Source: Pseudevernia furfuracea | Taxonomy: Eukaryota > Ascomycota > Lecanoromycetes > Lecanorales > Parmeliaceae | Reading direction: 5' to 3' | Length of the DNA stretch: 64,000 bases | NCBI GenBank assembly: GCA_022315425.1 | Contig: JAIUPT010000046.1 | Location: 248,001 to 312,000, forward strand | Shown: in pieces, positions 46,117 to 57,699 of the stretch | How the letters are laid out: every line of letters starts with the position of its first letter | Numbering within the stretch: position 1 is the stretch's first letter | Notes under the pieces: generated by a model | What the model saw: only the letters and a program-made list of their open reading frames with translations | Told to the model about the DNA's origin: nothing | Database searches by the model: none | Position numbers and translations under genes: made by a program

Positions 46117-47825
46117 CTTCTCTGTAAGCAGTCGACGAGTAATCTAAGACTTCTCTAAAGATAGTTTAAACATCTCGAAACTTCTCTAAAAGATAGTCCG
46201 AAGCTTTCTTATAAACAGTCTCGAATACTTCTCGCTGATCTTATTAAGTCTTAAAATCTCGTAAGAAAAAGAGAAAGAGTATTAGCTCTATTCTAATCAT
46301 TAATAGCCTCTTTAATCCTAATCGATAATCTCGTTTCGACTCGATTTTAGAAGAGAGCGAGAATAAGAATAAAAACGAGAACGAAGAGAACGATAATTTA
46401 AATGAGTGCGAAAGCGAAAACGATGATTTGACACAAAGATCAAAAAGCTCGATATCACTTAATGAATCAAATATATTCTCGTTGACTTCGAATTCGTTAT
46501 CGTGTGACGATGATCGAATAATCGAAATAAAATAGACACTCTATTATTCTTCGTTAAAGTTCTCGAAAGTCTTATTGATATCGATTAGATATTATCTTTA
46601 AGATTCGAGTTCTTGTAAAAGACACGAAAAGTGCTTATACGTAGATCTTCGATATATAATAATAAGCTTATTCTAATAAAAGATATTATACGATAAAAAC
46701 GATTTGACGATAAAGACTAATTTCTTTTAAAATTGGAATCTAATACATGTACATCCTATTTCGATACATTAACATCTCATCGTTTTTGATTGAATCTCGC
46801 GCGCGCGCTATTCGATTAGATAAAAATCTCTGCAATGATCGAAATCTCATAATCGCATGGTCGCAATGAACTATAACGGATACATGACTGCAGTGAAGTG
46901 CAATGAACTGCAATAAACTGGAATCTCATAGCCGCAATAAACTATAATAGCTAGAATTTCATAGTCGCAATAGACTGCAATGAACTGCAATGACTACATG
47001 ACTACAGTGACTGAAATCTCATAACTGTAATAGATTGTAACGACTGCAGTAGCTATATGACTGCAATGAACTACAATAACTAGAATCTCATAACCGCAAT
47101 AAACTATAATGACTATATGAAATACAATAAATCGCAATAAAGTTCGTAAATCACTTATGCTACTTCTATTCGATCGAATCTATTATGAAGCTTTTCGACT
47201 CTACTTCGAATATATGCGAAGTTTAATCTAATCGGGTTAGCGAGCGCGCGAGATCTAATCAAAAACGAAAATAGAGTGTCAATGTATCGAAATAGAATAT
47301 AGATGTATTAGATCTCTTAAAATTATATTAAGTGTAAAAGACGTAAAGATCTTCTTAAAGAGATACTCTTACGGATATCAAACAGAGACTAAAAGTTAAA
47401 ACGCTTATTAAAACACTCGTTTCGAGAAATATTATCGTAAGACTAAGATTAAGATTAAGACTAAGTTCGCTAAATGATTCGTCGATCATAGCAGAATATA
47501 GATATTCGATATTTTTTATGTTGAATTGAAAATTGCGATAGCTCTCTCGTCGATGATTACGAATCAAAAAAATGAGTTATCGTAATACGATAAGTATATT
47601 TCTTACTAAAAAGAGATCATCGTATTAATGTTAATTAATATTCTCGCGAAAGTATAAGAATAATAGTTTGATACTACTCTTGCTCGTCGTTCGAACTTAT
47701 AATTTATTAAGATTTGAGAATATCATAGAAGAATAAGAATAAAGAATAAATTATTTAGTCTTAGAACTCTTCTAAGTGATGTCTTTGACCTTATATAAAT
47801 ACAGACATATAGTCGACATGCGCAA
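46117..47825 (-). mobile_element. Older copia-related relic, split by a TIR mini-element
   Basis: 46427-46700 resembles the gag-upstream part of copy A (44875-45130) in the same orientation but is much more diverged. The relic is interrupted at 46735-47316. No intact frame remains. Confidence 0.55.
46735..47316. mobile_element. 582-bp TIR mini-element (MITE-like) with minisatellite core
   Basis: Imperfect terminal inverted repeats of about 90 bp (left 46735-46820, right 47226-47316) begin GGAATCTAATACAT / GAGATCTAATACAT. They are flanked by a perfect 8-bp direct repeat TTAAAATT (46727-46734, 47317-47324), read as a target duplication. The core is about 400 bp of degenerate tandem units (GAATCTCATARCCGCAATA-like) recurring at 46843, 46921, 46955, 47013 and 47084. 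No transposase is present. Confidence 0.75.
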
Positions 47826-48720
47826 TATCAAGATTAGGTGGTAGAACACTTAGTTGTTAACTATAGAAGTGCTACGAGAGTAAGGAGCGACTATGAGAAT
47901 GCGCCTTAACGCATCACGTGATCATGTCACGTGACCCGAATTTTGACACTCCCCTTCGCTCGCATACTCAAAAATAGAAAACACGATTTTCGAACTTCGC
48001 GACGCAAAAAACCTTAATCGGGTTAGCGCGAAACTCGGGTCATCAAAGTGAAAAGAAGATGGTCGAGCGAGGAAAGTCCTGCGCCGGATTATCGAAGTGA
48101 GTTTAGCGTCGGATGGCTAGGGTGAAACCCAGTGTCGAGTTGTTAAAGTGAGTCTAGCGCCGGGTTGCTAGGGTGAAAAATCATCGTCGGGTTGCCGAAG
48201 TGAGTCTAGCGCCGGGTGGCTAGGGTGAAAAACAGCGCCGGGTTGCTAAAGTGAGTCTAGCGCCGAGTGACTAGGGTGAAAACACCCCCTCCACCCCATA
48301 TCCCACCCCCCCTCAACCCCTTCATGATTGAAATCCGAGTGGCAAAAGTGAAGAAATCAAATTCTAAAAACGACTATATCAAATTCGAAGATGTATAAAA
48401 ATTCGTTTTAATTCTTTATATAAATTTTTCATCTTTTTTAAAAAAAGACGATTTTTTAAAAAATTTCTTTGAAATAGATCTAATACATATCAAAAATCGA
48501 TTAAAACATGATCGATAAATATACAAGAGAGTGAAATATAAATAAAAGAAAATCTTATACTGGCTACAAGACTCTCGAGGTCGTTTTAGAATAGATTGTA
48601 ATAATAATCGAACGTGTAATAGCGATATGACATAGCGCTGAGACATCGAACGAGGTTCGAGAATATGATATTTATTTAGGGATCATGATGACAATAACGA
48701 TGATATTATCAAAATCTTTA
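47826..48720 (-). mobile_element. copia 3'-end fragment (copy D)
   Basis: The LTR at 47826-47948 is followed by the same post-LTR sequence as copies A and B (CTCCCCTTCGCTCGCATACTC) and homology to their 3' noncoding region up to about 48720, interrupted by a minisatellite at 48080-48282. No pol sequence remains. Confidence 0.7.
48080..48282 (+). repeat. Minisatellite, about 4 units of 51 bp
   Basis: Each unit holds AAGTGAGTCTAGCGCCGGGT and CTAGGGTGAAAA. An inverted single unit lies at about 48725-48779. The units are much richer in GG and CG than the surroundings. Confidence 0.85.
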
Positions 48721-48724
48721 TGTC

Positions 48725-49714
48725 CTTTTCACTTTAGTAACCCGACGCTCAGGATTACTAAGCAAAAGTTCGGCGCTAGTCGATATGAATTTTATATATG
48801 ACTTCTCGCTACACTTAAAACTTTAATCAATCAACGTGTTTTATACCTATATTTTAATAGGTTATGAGCTCGAACGTAGAGTATCTTTTAGTAGTACTAT
48901 ATACATTAAGTCATTCGCTAACTTATTTAAAGTGTTTTAATTGAGCTGAGAGCCTCAGCACGTCTGCTTCGAAATACGTATCGCAGCGAACAGTCTTATA
49001 CTGTAATAAGACATATTAATGTCATCGAGTCTGTAATGTCAATCGAAAGAAAGAATATGAAAATGAGTTTGACTTTAAAATTCAGCAACGTAAAGCGTAA
49101 AGCGTTAAAATCATGCTATTAATTACAAAACGAATCGCGCGCTAAGATTAATTAATGAGCAATATCATTTCGTCTATAAATCACGTTAAGCAGATAACTG
49201 CTTATATCGTTATAATTATACGTAAAGTGTAAAGATGTTATTAAGCTATCACAATCGCTAGATGTTATTTAGCTATTAACGTAAGAATGCTATTAAGCTA
49301 TTAAGATATTATTAAACTATCGACCTCAAAGGTGTTATTAAGCTATCGATCTCAAAGGTGTTATTAAGTTATCAAAATCGCAAAGATGTTATTCAGCTAT
49401 TAATATAAGAGTGTTATTAAGCTATCAAGATGTTACTTAGTTATTAAGTATCGTAAGAGCTATCGTAAGAGCGCAAGCTATCAAAACTATATTATTCACG
49501 CATTATTCACGTAGTTCTTAAGTCGTAACTGAGCTTTATAGTCAAAACGTTATACACGAAAGAGCGATATGTTATACGCGAAAGAGCGATATGTTATTAC
49601 ACTCTTTCGTTCTTGCGATTCGCGTTTCACGTTCTTGCGATTCGCTGTCTTAGCTTTTGAACATCAATGATAACATTAATAACAGTAATACTATCGCTGT
49701 CTCGATAGATGTCG
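48725..49714. other. AT-rich noncoding DNA with tandem repeats
   Basis: It starts with an inverted copy of the 51-bp minisatellite unit and contains the 49231-49448 array. No gene or recognisable element ends are seen before the copy B LTR. Confidence 0.5.
49231..49448 (+). repeat. Tandem repeat array, TGTTATTAAGCTATC units
   Basis: About eight to ten imperfect units of 25-27 bp share TGTTATTAAGCTAT; two neighbouring units also share CGA(T/C)CTCAAAGG. Confidence 0.8.
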
Positions 49715-49836
49715 TGTCAAGAATAGGTGGTAGGACACTTAGTTGTTAACTGTAGAATGCTACGAGAGTAAAGAGCGACTATGAAGATGCGCCTTAGCGC
49801 ATCACGTGACCATGTCACGTGACCCGAATTTTGACA
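49715..49836 (-). repeat. copia LTR, copy B 3' LTR
   Basis: 122 bp, differing from the copy C 3' LTR at about two positions. Confidence 0.9.
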
Positions 49837-50547
49837 CTCCCCTTCGCTCGCATACTCAAACATACGAAAACACGATTTCACGATTTTCGCACTTCGCGAC
49901 GCAAAAAACCCCAATCGGGTTAGCGCGAAATCCGGTTCACAAAAGTGAAGAAATCAAGTTCTGAAAACGACTATGTCAAATTCGAAGACATGTAAAAATT
50001 CGTTCTGATTCTTTATACAAAACTTCCATTTTTCGAAAAAAGGCGGTTTTTTGAAAGTTTTCTTTGAAATAGACCTAGTGCACATTAAATTTCTATCAAA
50101 ACGAGGTCGGTGAATACATGAGGGGATGAAATAAGAAGCAGTGAAAGAAAATCTCATAACTAATTACAGCAGCGATCGAGCGTGTGATAGCGACGAAATT
50201 CAGCGCTGAGACGTCGAACGAGACCTAAACGAGGCCCGAGAATATAACATTCATTCAGAGATTATGATGATAAACCGAATAAGGGCGACACGTCAGCGAT
50301 AGTTGCGGCAGTTTAAGAATAAGTATATGAGATTCGAAAGAGACTAAGGATTTGATAGACATTTTCTCTGAAGTCGACAACTTCGAATTGAAGTAAGAAG
50401 ACGTTAAAATAAGACGTCGAAAAGATGCTGAGAATTTGAGACAAAAGACATCGAAAGAATATTAAAGATTTGACGTTTATAGACAAGGTGAATAACGTTA
50501 CTTCTCTAAAATTAATAACTTCAGATTAAAAGTAAGAGCGCTGAGAA

Positions 50548-53500
50548 TTAGTCTTTGACGCTGAGAGAATATTCTGAGACTGATTTTATCTTAAGAACAT
50601 CGCGAAAGATGACGAATTTGTCGAGACAGAGGGCTTTAATGAAATCGTCGATTATTTGTTTATTCGTGAGTACGAATTGCATATTCACGATATCGTTATT
50701 AACTTTTTCACGTACGAAATAATGGGCGATGTCAATGTGCTTGATGCGAATATGAAACTAAGCGTTCTTAACGAGGGTAATTGCGCTCTGATTGTCGCCG
50801 AAGATTATAATGATCTTCGAGTCAGAGTCTCGAGGTCGCAGAAGTTGATTAAGAAGAGTTTTTAATCAAATAACTTCTTTAATAATTAACGTTTGATCGA
50901 TATACTCGACTTCGCAAGTGAATAACGCGACGATGACTTGACGCTTTGATGATCAGCTGATAACGTCGTTATCGACGTTGAATAGGTAGTCGAAGATAGA
51001 TCTTCGAGTCGAGTCGTCAGTTCAATCGAAATCGATGTATTCGATGAGGGCTTAAAGGGATCCTTTATACACGAGTTCGTAGTATATCGTGTCTCTAAGA
51101 TATCGAAAGATTCGAATCACTGCATTTTAGTGTGTCTGAGTCGAATTGACTGAATAGCGACTGACAAGAGAGACAGCATAGACGATATCAGAACGAGTTT
51201 TTAACATGATATATATGAGAGATCTCACGATAGATTAATAGTTCTCGCATAGCTTCCTCGAGACAACATAGCCCTCTTTCGCAGATTGTAACTTGCGACT
51301 AATTTTTAGAGGCGTAGAGACTAAATTGAGACTTCAATAATTAAAATGCTTCAAGAAACGAGTGACATAGACTGCTTGTTTCAGACGAAGAATGTCGACG
51401 ATACGATTTCTTTTAACGATCATGTCTAAATAATAGACGTAAGGTCCCAAGTCGAACATGTGAAACTTGTTATTGAGAGTCTTTTTGATGCGCTGAATGT
51501 CGATTTTGCTGAGATCGATAATTAATATATTATTCATATAGAGAGCTACAATAATACTCTTCTTGACGTTTATAAAGACACTCTCGTTCGATTCGATGAG
51601 TATTAATTCGAGTTTCTTTATATACTTCGAGAAGTGTTGATATCAAATTCTGAGAAATTGCTTAAGTTCATAGAGAGTCTTATTCAGCTTGTAAACTTTG
51701 ATATCGTTCTTGTTGAAATCATCGAACTGTCGCACATAAATCGTCTCTTGAACGTTATCGTAGAGAAAGACGATTTTGACGTTTATTTGTTTCACGTCTT
51801 AGTTTAGAGTCGCTGTTAGAGCAAAGATCGCCTTATAACTTATAAGTTTTAATTACTAAGACGAACGTATTATGATAATCACGACCCTTCTGTTATTCGA
51901 AACCTCGAATCACTTAACGAATCTTATAGCGAGTAACTTCTTTAGCGAGGCCTCGCTTCACGATATAGACTCAGCGATCTCTTAAGAAAATATATATATC
52001 TGAAGACGTCTGAATCAGATATCAAGTATTATTGTTCATAAGAGATTTATATTCGTCTTATATAACGAGCTCTTAGTGTATACGGGAGAATTGATTAAAA
52101 ATGATCTGTTGATAGATCGTCGACTCGAAAATATTCGACTTATTAATATAATTCGTTAATAACGCAAAGGTCGCGAATATTCTCGAGAGAGGATCAGATA
52201 ATAGATCTCGTAGGTTTGAAATCGTAATATCGAGATGATCAAGAAGTACTCTTTGAATCGCACTTAACTCGAGATCTTCGCGAATCATTTCGACGACAGT
52301 GAGGGAACGAGTTATTCTTTCGATAGCTAATAATATAATAATTAATCGAGAGGCTCGCGCGAACGCGATCGATGATACGACTCGTGCGAAAGACGAGGGC
52401 TTTGATGTAGACGTCTGCTTTTCAGCTGATTATAGAAAATTTGATCTTGATCTATTTATTGTAAATGCAGATGCAGTCGTTGAGAGCTTTATAATAAGAG
52501 CAATATCTTTCGAAATGTTAATAATACGCTATTCATTAAGTGTCTTCTTTATAGCGAATATTGATACATAAAGACGTTATCGCTTGATCGAGACTCATGA
52601 GCGTCTATCTTTTCTTCGAGGTTTATAATCAAGAAACGCTTCTTAACGAAGTGAACATTATTAACTCGAATGATCTTCTTCTTGATGAGATTATATAGAC
52701 GAAAAATAAACTTCTTTTCATATTTTAGAAGAACACACTTTTCGCTTTTTCTCACGAGTTTCTTTTAAATACGCTTCAACGCATAGACGATGAAATCAAT
52801 CGTTCACAGATGAAATAAAATGAGCTTTCGATAATGAAAAGTCTCAAATGACGTTATAATGATTCGAACGTTAAGGGATCGCAACATCAAATAATTGATG
52901 GTGATCACGATTTCAGATTAGAAAGACTTGTTGAGCTGAGAACTTAGTAGTATAGAATATATCTTATATAATAAGATCTGCTTAAAACGTTCGATCGCCT
53001 CGTTTATTTCGAGATTCTCAGATATAGTGAGCTTCTATCTGATTTCGCACTAAAGAAGATAATTTAAGAAGATCTTAAACATATATTCTTCTTCATTGTC
53101 GAGGCGAATACGATAGATCTTATAGTCTCGTGACTCTAGAAAGACTTTAAAACGTAAGAACATAACAAACGTTTCACTCTTATAACGAATATAGTACACT
53201 TTAAAGTAAGAGATGAAATTATTCTTAAATATTATAAAGTATCTGCAGTTATTAAATTTAGTAAAGAATAGAGACTCTACGAGATTACTATAAACAAATT
53301 CGTTAGACTGCGTTTCTAACTCTGTGAGACTATTATAAGAGACAGTCTTCTAACGTTTTATGATATAGTATTCGCAGATATACTTCTTCGCAATATTCTT
53401 GATGAAGTTCATCTCAACGATCATATTTAAGAGCTTGTTTAGATTGTTCTAATTTAAATAACTTATACGAGCATGTTAGAGTTAATAAATAAAATTCGAG

Positions 53501-54190
53501 AGCACACTGTAGGCGATTAGAGCACTATTTCGACTCTATCAGAGATTCAAAAAGAAGAGATCACGATTGCGAGTATCGATAAGCTTTAGATCGTTCTTGA
53601 TAAGAGTGTATTCTATCTTATAAAAGGAGACAGCGATATCGAAGTTTAGAAGTTTATCGATCGAGAGAAGGTTGACGTTTATATCGAATATATATAAGAC
53701 ATTTCGCAGAGTGACTGTCACACACTCTTCTCTAATCACACAGTCGAGGCTAATAATATCATAGTCTTAAGACTGCACTTCGCTCTTTTCGATGTCCTTG
53801 ATCGATCGAGAGTAAATCTTTTCGTAGATAATGAACATCGAACGATTCGCGAAAGAATAACGAGAGTAGTCTGAATCTACGACGACTCGAGTGAGGAGAT
53901 TCACGAAATTCGCAGTTATGAGACTATGTTCGAGAGCTTTCGTGACGATTAGATTGATAACTTGATCATCAGCCGCATCGAGAATATTGAAGTCGTTCGA
54001 ATTGATATTCGAATAGTGCATAATGAAGTTTAGTTTCTTCAGAAAGACATAATTAACATTAAGATAATCGTTCTTCTCTGAAGCAGAGACATTAAAAGAC
54101 GTCTCTTCGATACGCTTGCGCTTATTGCTTGAGAATTTATTCTCGAAGTCGAAGATCTTTATCTTCTTCTTCTTTTTCTCTTTCGTTATA
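50548..54190 (-). pseudogene. copia pol remnant, copy B
   Basis: RNase H ends at 50548; RT lies at about 51334-51560 with YMNN at the catalytic motif; protease is at 53767-54021 with DSDYSRY. It is the most mutated copy, with many stops; all differences from copy C in the RT stretch compared are transitions. Confidence 0.8.
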
Positions 54191-54509
54191 AATTTCTCAG
54201 ACTTGAGATAAGAAAACTTGATTTAACATTTGACAGAGAAATGTCTAAATTTACGATTAGCTATCTTACACGAAGAATAGATCTCACGATTGATATTAGA
54301 GTCGTCGAGGTTATTAAAAGTAGCTTGTTTGTCTTTGCTCTTATCGTTACGAGCGATATATATAATCAGTTCTTCTTCTTTAAAGAAGATTCTAACTTCT
54401 TCATTCACGACGATCACGATAATCTCTTAAAACTTGACGAACTTGTTCTCAAAGAGATTATGATTTTGAGTGTAACTTGACTCGAACATGTCATAAAAGT
54501 CGTCAAGTC

Positions 54510-54698
54510 TGCTAGGGTACTGACCCAGTATGGTGGTGTGTGAAAGACTTGTCTTCTACTCTAGCTAGAAGGCTACTTTTGTAGGGAATACATCGGAGAC
54601 GCTAGTATCAGCATGGCCTAGCCTCTCCCCTTTCTTCAAGGCAAGAGCCTTCTTGTAGAAGGCTTCCGATCGAAAGTCACATACGAAAGGCTTTCGAT
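54510..54698 (-). mobile_element. Outer part of gypsy 3' LTR, separated by copia C
   Basis: It begins TGCTAGGGTACTG inside copia B and is continuous with 61203 onward once copy C and one TCGAT are removed. If the LTR ends at TAGCA (61347-61351), matching inverted TGCTA, its length would be about 338 bp. Confidence 0.55.
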
Positions 54699-54820
54699 TG
54701 TCAAAATTCGGGTCACGTGACATGGTCACGTGATGCGCTAAGGCGCATTCTCATAGTCGCTCTTTACTCTCGTAGCATTCTATTGTTAACAACTAAGTGT
54801 CCTACCACCTATTCTTGACA
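54699..54820 (+). repeat. copia LTR, copy C 5' LTR
   Basis: Begins TGTCAAAATTCGGG and ends CCACCTATTCTTGACA. It contains two TCACGTGA palindromes and hairpin TGCGCTAAGGCGCA. Confidence 0.92.
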
Positions 54821-54832
54821 GGTTATGAGCCC
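54821..54832 (+). promoter_or_regulatory. Primer-binding site, initiator tRNA-Met anticodon half
   Basis: GGTTATGAGCCC is complementary to GGGCTCATAACC of the initiator tRNA-Met anticodon arm, not to a tRNA 3' end. This is the priming type known for Drosophila copia. Confidence 0.7.
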
Positions 54833-55290
54833 GGGCTTGCTCGGCGACTGTTTCACTTATACTCTATGCCTATCAGAGCCACAGTGACCTCTAAGCATCA
54901 CGAGTTCATCGCAATGAACGCCGCGACAGCTATGAGACTCTGTTTTTTAATCTTCTTGAGGTGGGCATTGCCCTCTACAAAATGATCGTCTTTGGAATTC
55001 GAGAGGCTGAGAGTTCTATCGCAAATCGACCCTCGGCATATCGAATCTAATCGAACGTCGAACGTCGAACTCGCCATACGACCGTGCGATCGAATTTCAT
55101 TAAGGTCTCTGAAACATTGTTAGCTTCTCTGCGTGAAACACGCTAAACACGCTCAACGAGAACATTTCTCTCGCGATATATATCGCTTCAACGTTGATAA
55201 AGCGTTTACGTGAATCGAATCAATTATAACGACTCAAGAGGCTGAACTTCAGCATCAAATCGTCTAATCACACTTCAGAGTTGATTAGTT

Positions 55291-55536
55291 ATCGACAAAC
55301 CTCTATTCAGAGCGCGTATACGTCTATTGAGAATCAAAACAATAAGAATTTCTTATTAAGATAGATCTTTCGATCTCACAAGTTCTCTGAAGAAGAGAGC
55401 TGAGGCTCAGTCATCGATAAATCTTCACTCAAAGCGCGTATACGTCTGTTGAGGATCAAAACAACAAGAATTTCTTGTTGAGATAGATCTTTCGACCTCA
55501 CAAGTTCTCTAAAGAAGAGGGCTGAGGCCCAGTCAT
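55291..55536 (+). repeat. 123-bp tandem duplication in copy C leader
   Basis: Two units (55291-55413, 55414-55536) share GCGCGTATACGTCT...ATAGATCTTTCGA...TGAGGC. Copy A appears to have only one unit (about 45340-45480). Confidence 0.75.
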
Positions 55537-56546
55537 CGAATTCTTTTCATCGTTATTCGACTTTATTCTATCGTCGAATATAACTTCATCTCACGACGAC
55601 AGTCATCGAAGCGACTATTTTAAATTCGAGTTTCTATCGAAGACTCAGTATAAGAAGAACGTTATTCCTCTTCGAAGGTCTGCACGTCTTCAGTAATTGT
55701 CTTCGATACAGTCTCAGCGGAAATTAGATCAATTCAAATCTTTCTTATCTCTAAATACCTTTCATCTCAATAACATCGCCCGTATCTATCGAAGATTCAA
55801 GTATAAGCACTTTTTATTTCTCGTATAAGAACTCGAAGATCAGCAGCAAAAGTTGTCAGATATCGATAAGACCCTCGAGAACTCTGACGAAGATTAGAGC
55901 ATCTATTCCACTCTCACTGCTTTCGCGAACGTTAATAGTGTCGACTTTTAATTCGAAGTCAGCGAAGACACTCTCAGTGTCTCAAGTAACATTAAGTTAT
56001 TCGATCTTCGTGTCAAAAGTTCTCTGAATCTCACTTCTTCGACTTCGACTTCTTCGACTTCAAGATCTTCGTCCTCTATCGTCTCAGTCATCTCTCAAGC
56101 TAAGTCTTTCGTTTAAGTATCATCGTCGTCACTATTCACATCGTACGTGTCGCTCTTAAAAATCTTCTTAATAATTCTTAACATCTATAATCGACGAAGA
56201 ATCAAGCGCATAAGGCGTCGCAAAAAACATATCAGCTCTAATAGTTTTAGCGACTGACTCTCTCGAAGGGAAAAGCGCTTTTTCTCTAAACTTCATTGTT
56301 ATTTTGAAGTTCAATCTGAGATATCGTCGATGAAAGTAGAATATTAACAATTGATTGATGCTCAACAATCTTATTCTCTTTAATGCGATTATCAGTCATA
56401 GAGTCTATATCGCTATCTTTTATCGTCTCGAGAATAACGATCGCGAACTCGTCGAAGTCGAATTCGACGATAAAGACTCTCAGATTATGCTCGATGCCCT
56501 AATCAAGAACTATTAATCTAAGAACACGAGTCTCTATAGAAAACTA

Positions 56547-56978
56547 ATGCGTCGAATATTCGATCTCACCCTTAAAGAAGAGAGAGTTCGTCAATATAAA
56601 AAGAACTTTCGTAAGATCATCTTCGACATCATTAGCCTTCATAAATCCCTCGTCATTTCGAAGCCTCTGCGAATTCTAATTTTTCTTATGAGACTTGACG
56701 ACTCTTACGACATGTTCGAGTCAAGTTACACTCAAAATCATGATCTCTTTAAGAACAAGTTCGTCAAGTTTTAAGAGATTATCGTGATCGTCGTGAACGA
56801 AGAAGTTAGAATCTCCTTCAAAGAAGGAGAACTAATTATGTATATCGTTCACAACGATAAGAGCAAAGACAAACAAGCTACTTTTAATAATCTCGACGAC
56901 TTTAACATCAATCGTGAGATCTGTTTTTCGTGTAAGGCAGCTAATCGCAAATTCAGATATTTCTTTATCAAATGCTGA
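56547..56978 (+). pseudogene. copia gag remnant (UBN2-like and zinc-knuckle region), copy C
   Basis: The first fragment contains RQYKKNFRKIIFDIISLHKS...LRILIFLMRLDDSYDMFESS, like the gag capsid-like domain. The second contains CFSC...IKC, a CCHC knuckle whose histidine is not visible. Separated by a stop. Confidence 0.7.
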
Positions 56979-57011
56979 ATCAAGTTCTCTTATCTCAAGT
57001 CTGAGAAATTC

Positions 57012-57662
57012 ATGACGAAAGAGAAAAAGAAGAAGAAGATAAAGATCTTCGACTTCGAGAATAAACTTCTAAGCAATAAGCGCAAGCGCATCGAAGAGAC
57101 GTCTTTTAATGTCTCTGCTTCAGAGAAGAACGATTATCTCAATGTCAATTATGTCTTTCTAAAGGAACTAAACTCCATTATACACTATTCGAATATCAAC
57201 TCGAACGACTTTAATATCCTCGATGCGGCTGATGATCAAGTCATTAATCTAATCGTCACGAAAGTTCTCGAATATAGTCTCATGACTGCGAATTTCGTAA
57301 ATCTCCTTATTCGAGTCGTCGTAGATTCAGACTACTCTCGTCATTCTTTCGCGAATCGTTCGATGTTTATCATCTACGAAAAGATCTACTCTCGATCGAT
57401 CAAGGGTATCGAAGAGAGCGAAGTGCAGTCTCAAGACTGTGACATTATTAGTCTCGACTGTGTGATTAGGGGAGAGTGTGTGACAGTCACTCTGCGAAAT
57501 GTCTTATATGTGTTCGATATGAACGTTAATCTTCTCTCGATCGATAAACTCTTAAACTTCGATATCGCTGTCTTCTTTTATAAGACAGAGTGCACTCTCA
57601 TCAAGAACGATCTAAAGCTTATCGATACTCGCAATCGTGATCTCTTCTTTTTGAATCTCTAA
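57012..57662 (+). pseudogene. copia protease / pre-integrase remnant, copy C
   Basis: 217 codons remain open. RVVVDSDYSRHSFANRSMFI is the retroviral-type aspartic protease site with DSD in place of the expected DSG; VTLRNVLYVFDMNVNLLSIDKLL belongs to the GAG-pre-integrase domain. Copies A and B have the same DSD. Confidence 0.8.
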
Positions 57663-57699
57663 TAGAGTCGAAATAATACTCTAATCGCCTATAGTGTGC

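Larger units (their letters stand above)
49715..54509 (-). mobile_element. Ty1/copia retrotransposon copy B, 5' part displaced
   Basis: The 3' LTR is 49715-49836; homology to copies A and C runs on the minus strand through RNase H, RT, integrase, protease and the zinc-knuckle region. It stops abruptly at 54509, where TGCTAGGGTACTGACCC begins. I infer an insertion by the gypsy element; the rest of copy B should lie beyond the window. Confidence 0.8.

Noticed and set aside
48850..48875. GGTTATGAGCTCG as a further functional primer-binding site
   Set aside because: It has only partial match and no LTR end directly before it; at most a relic.
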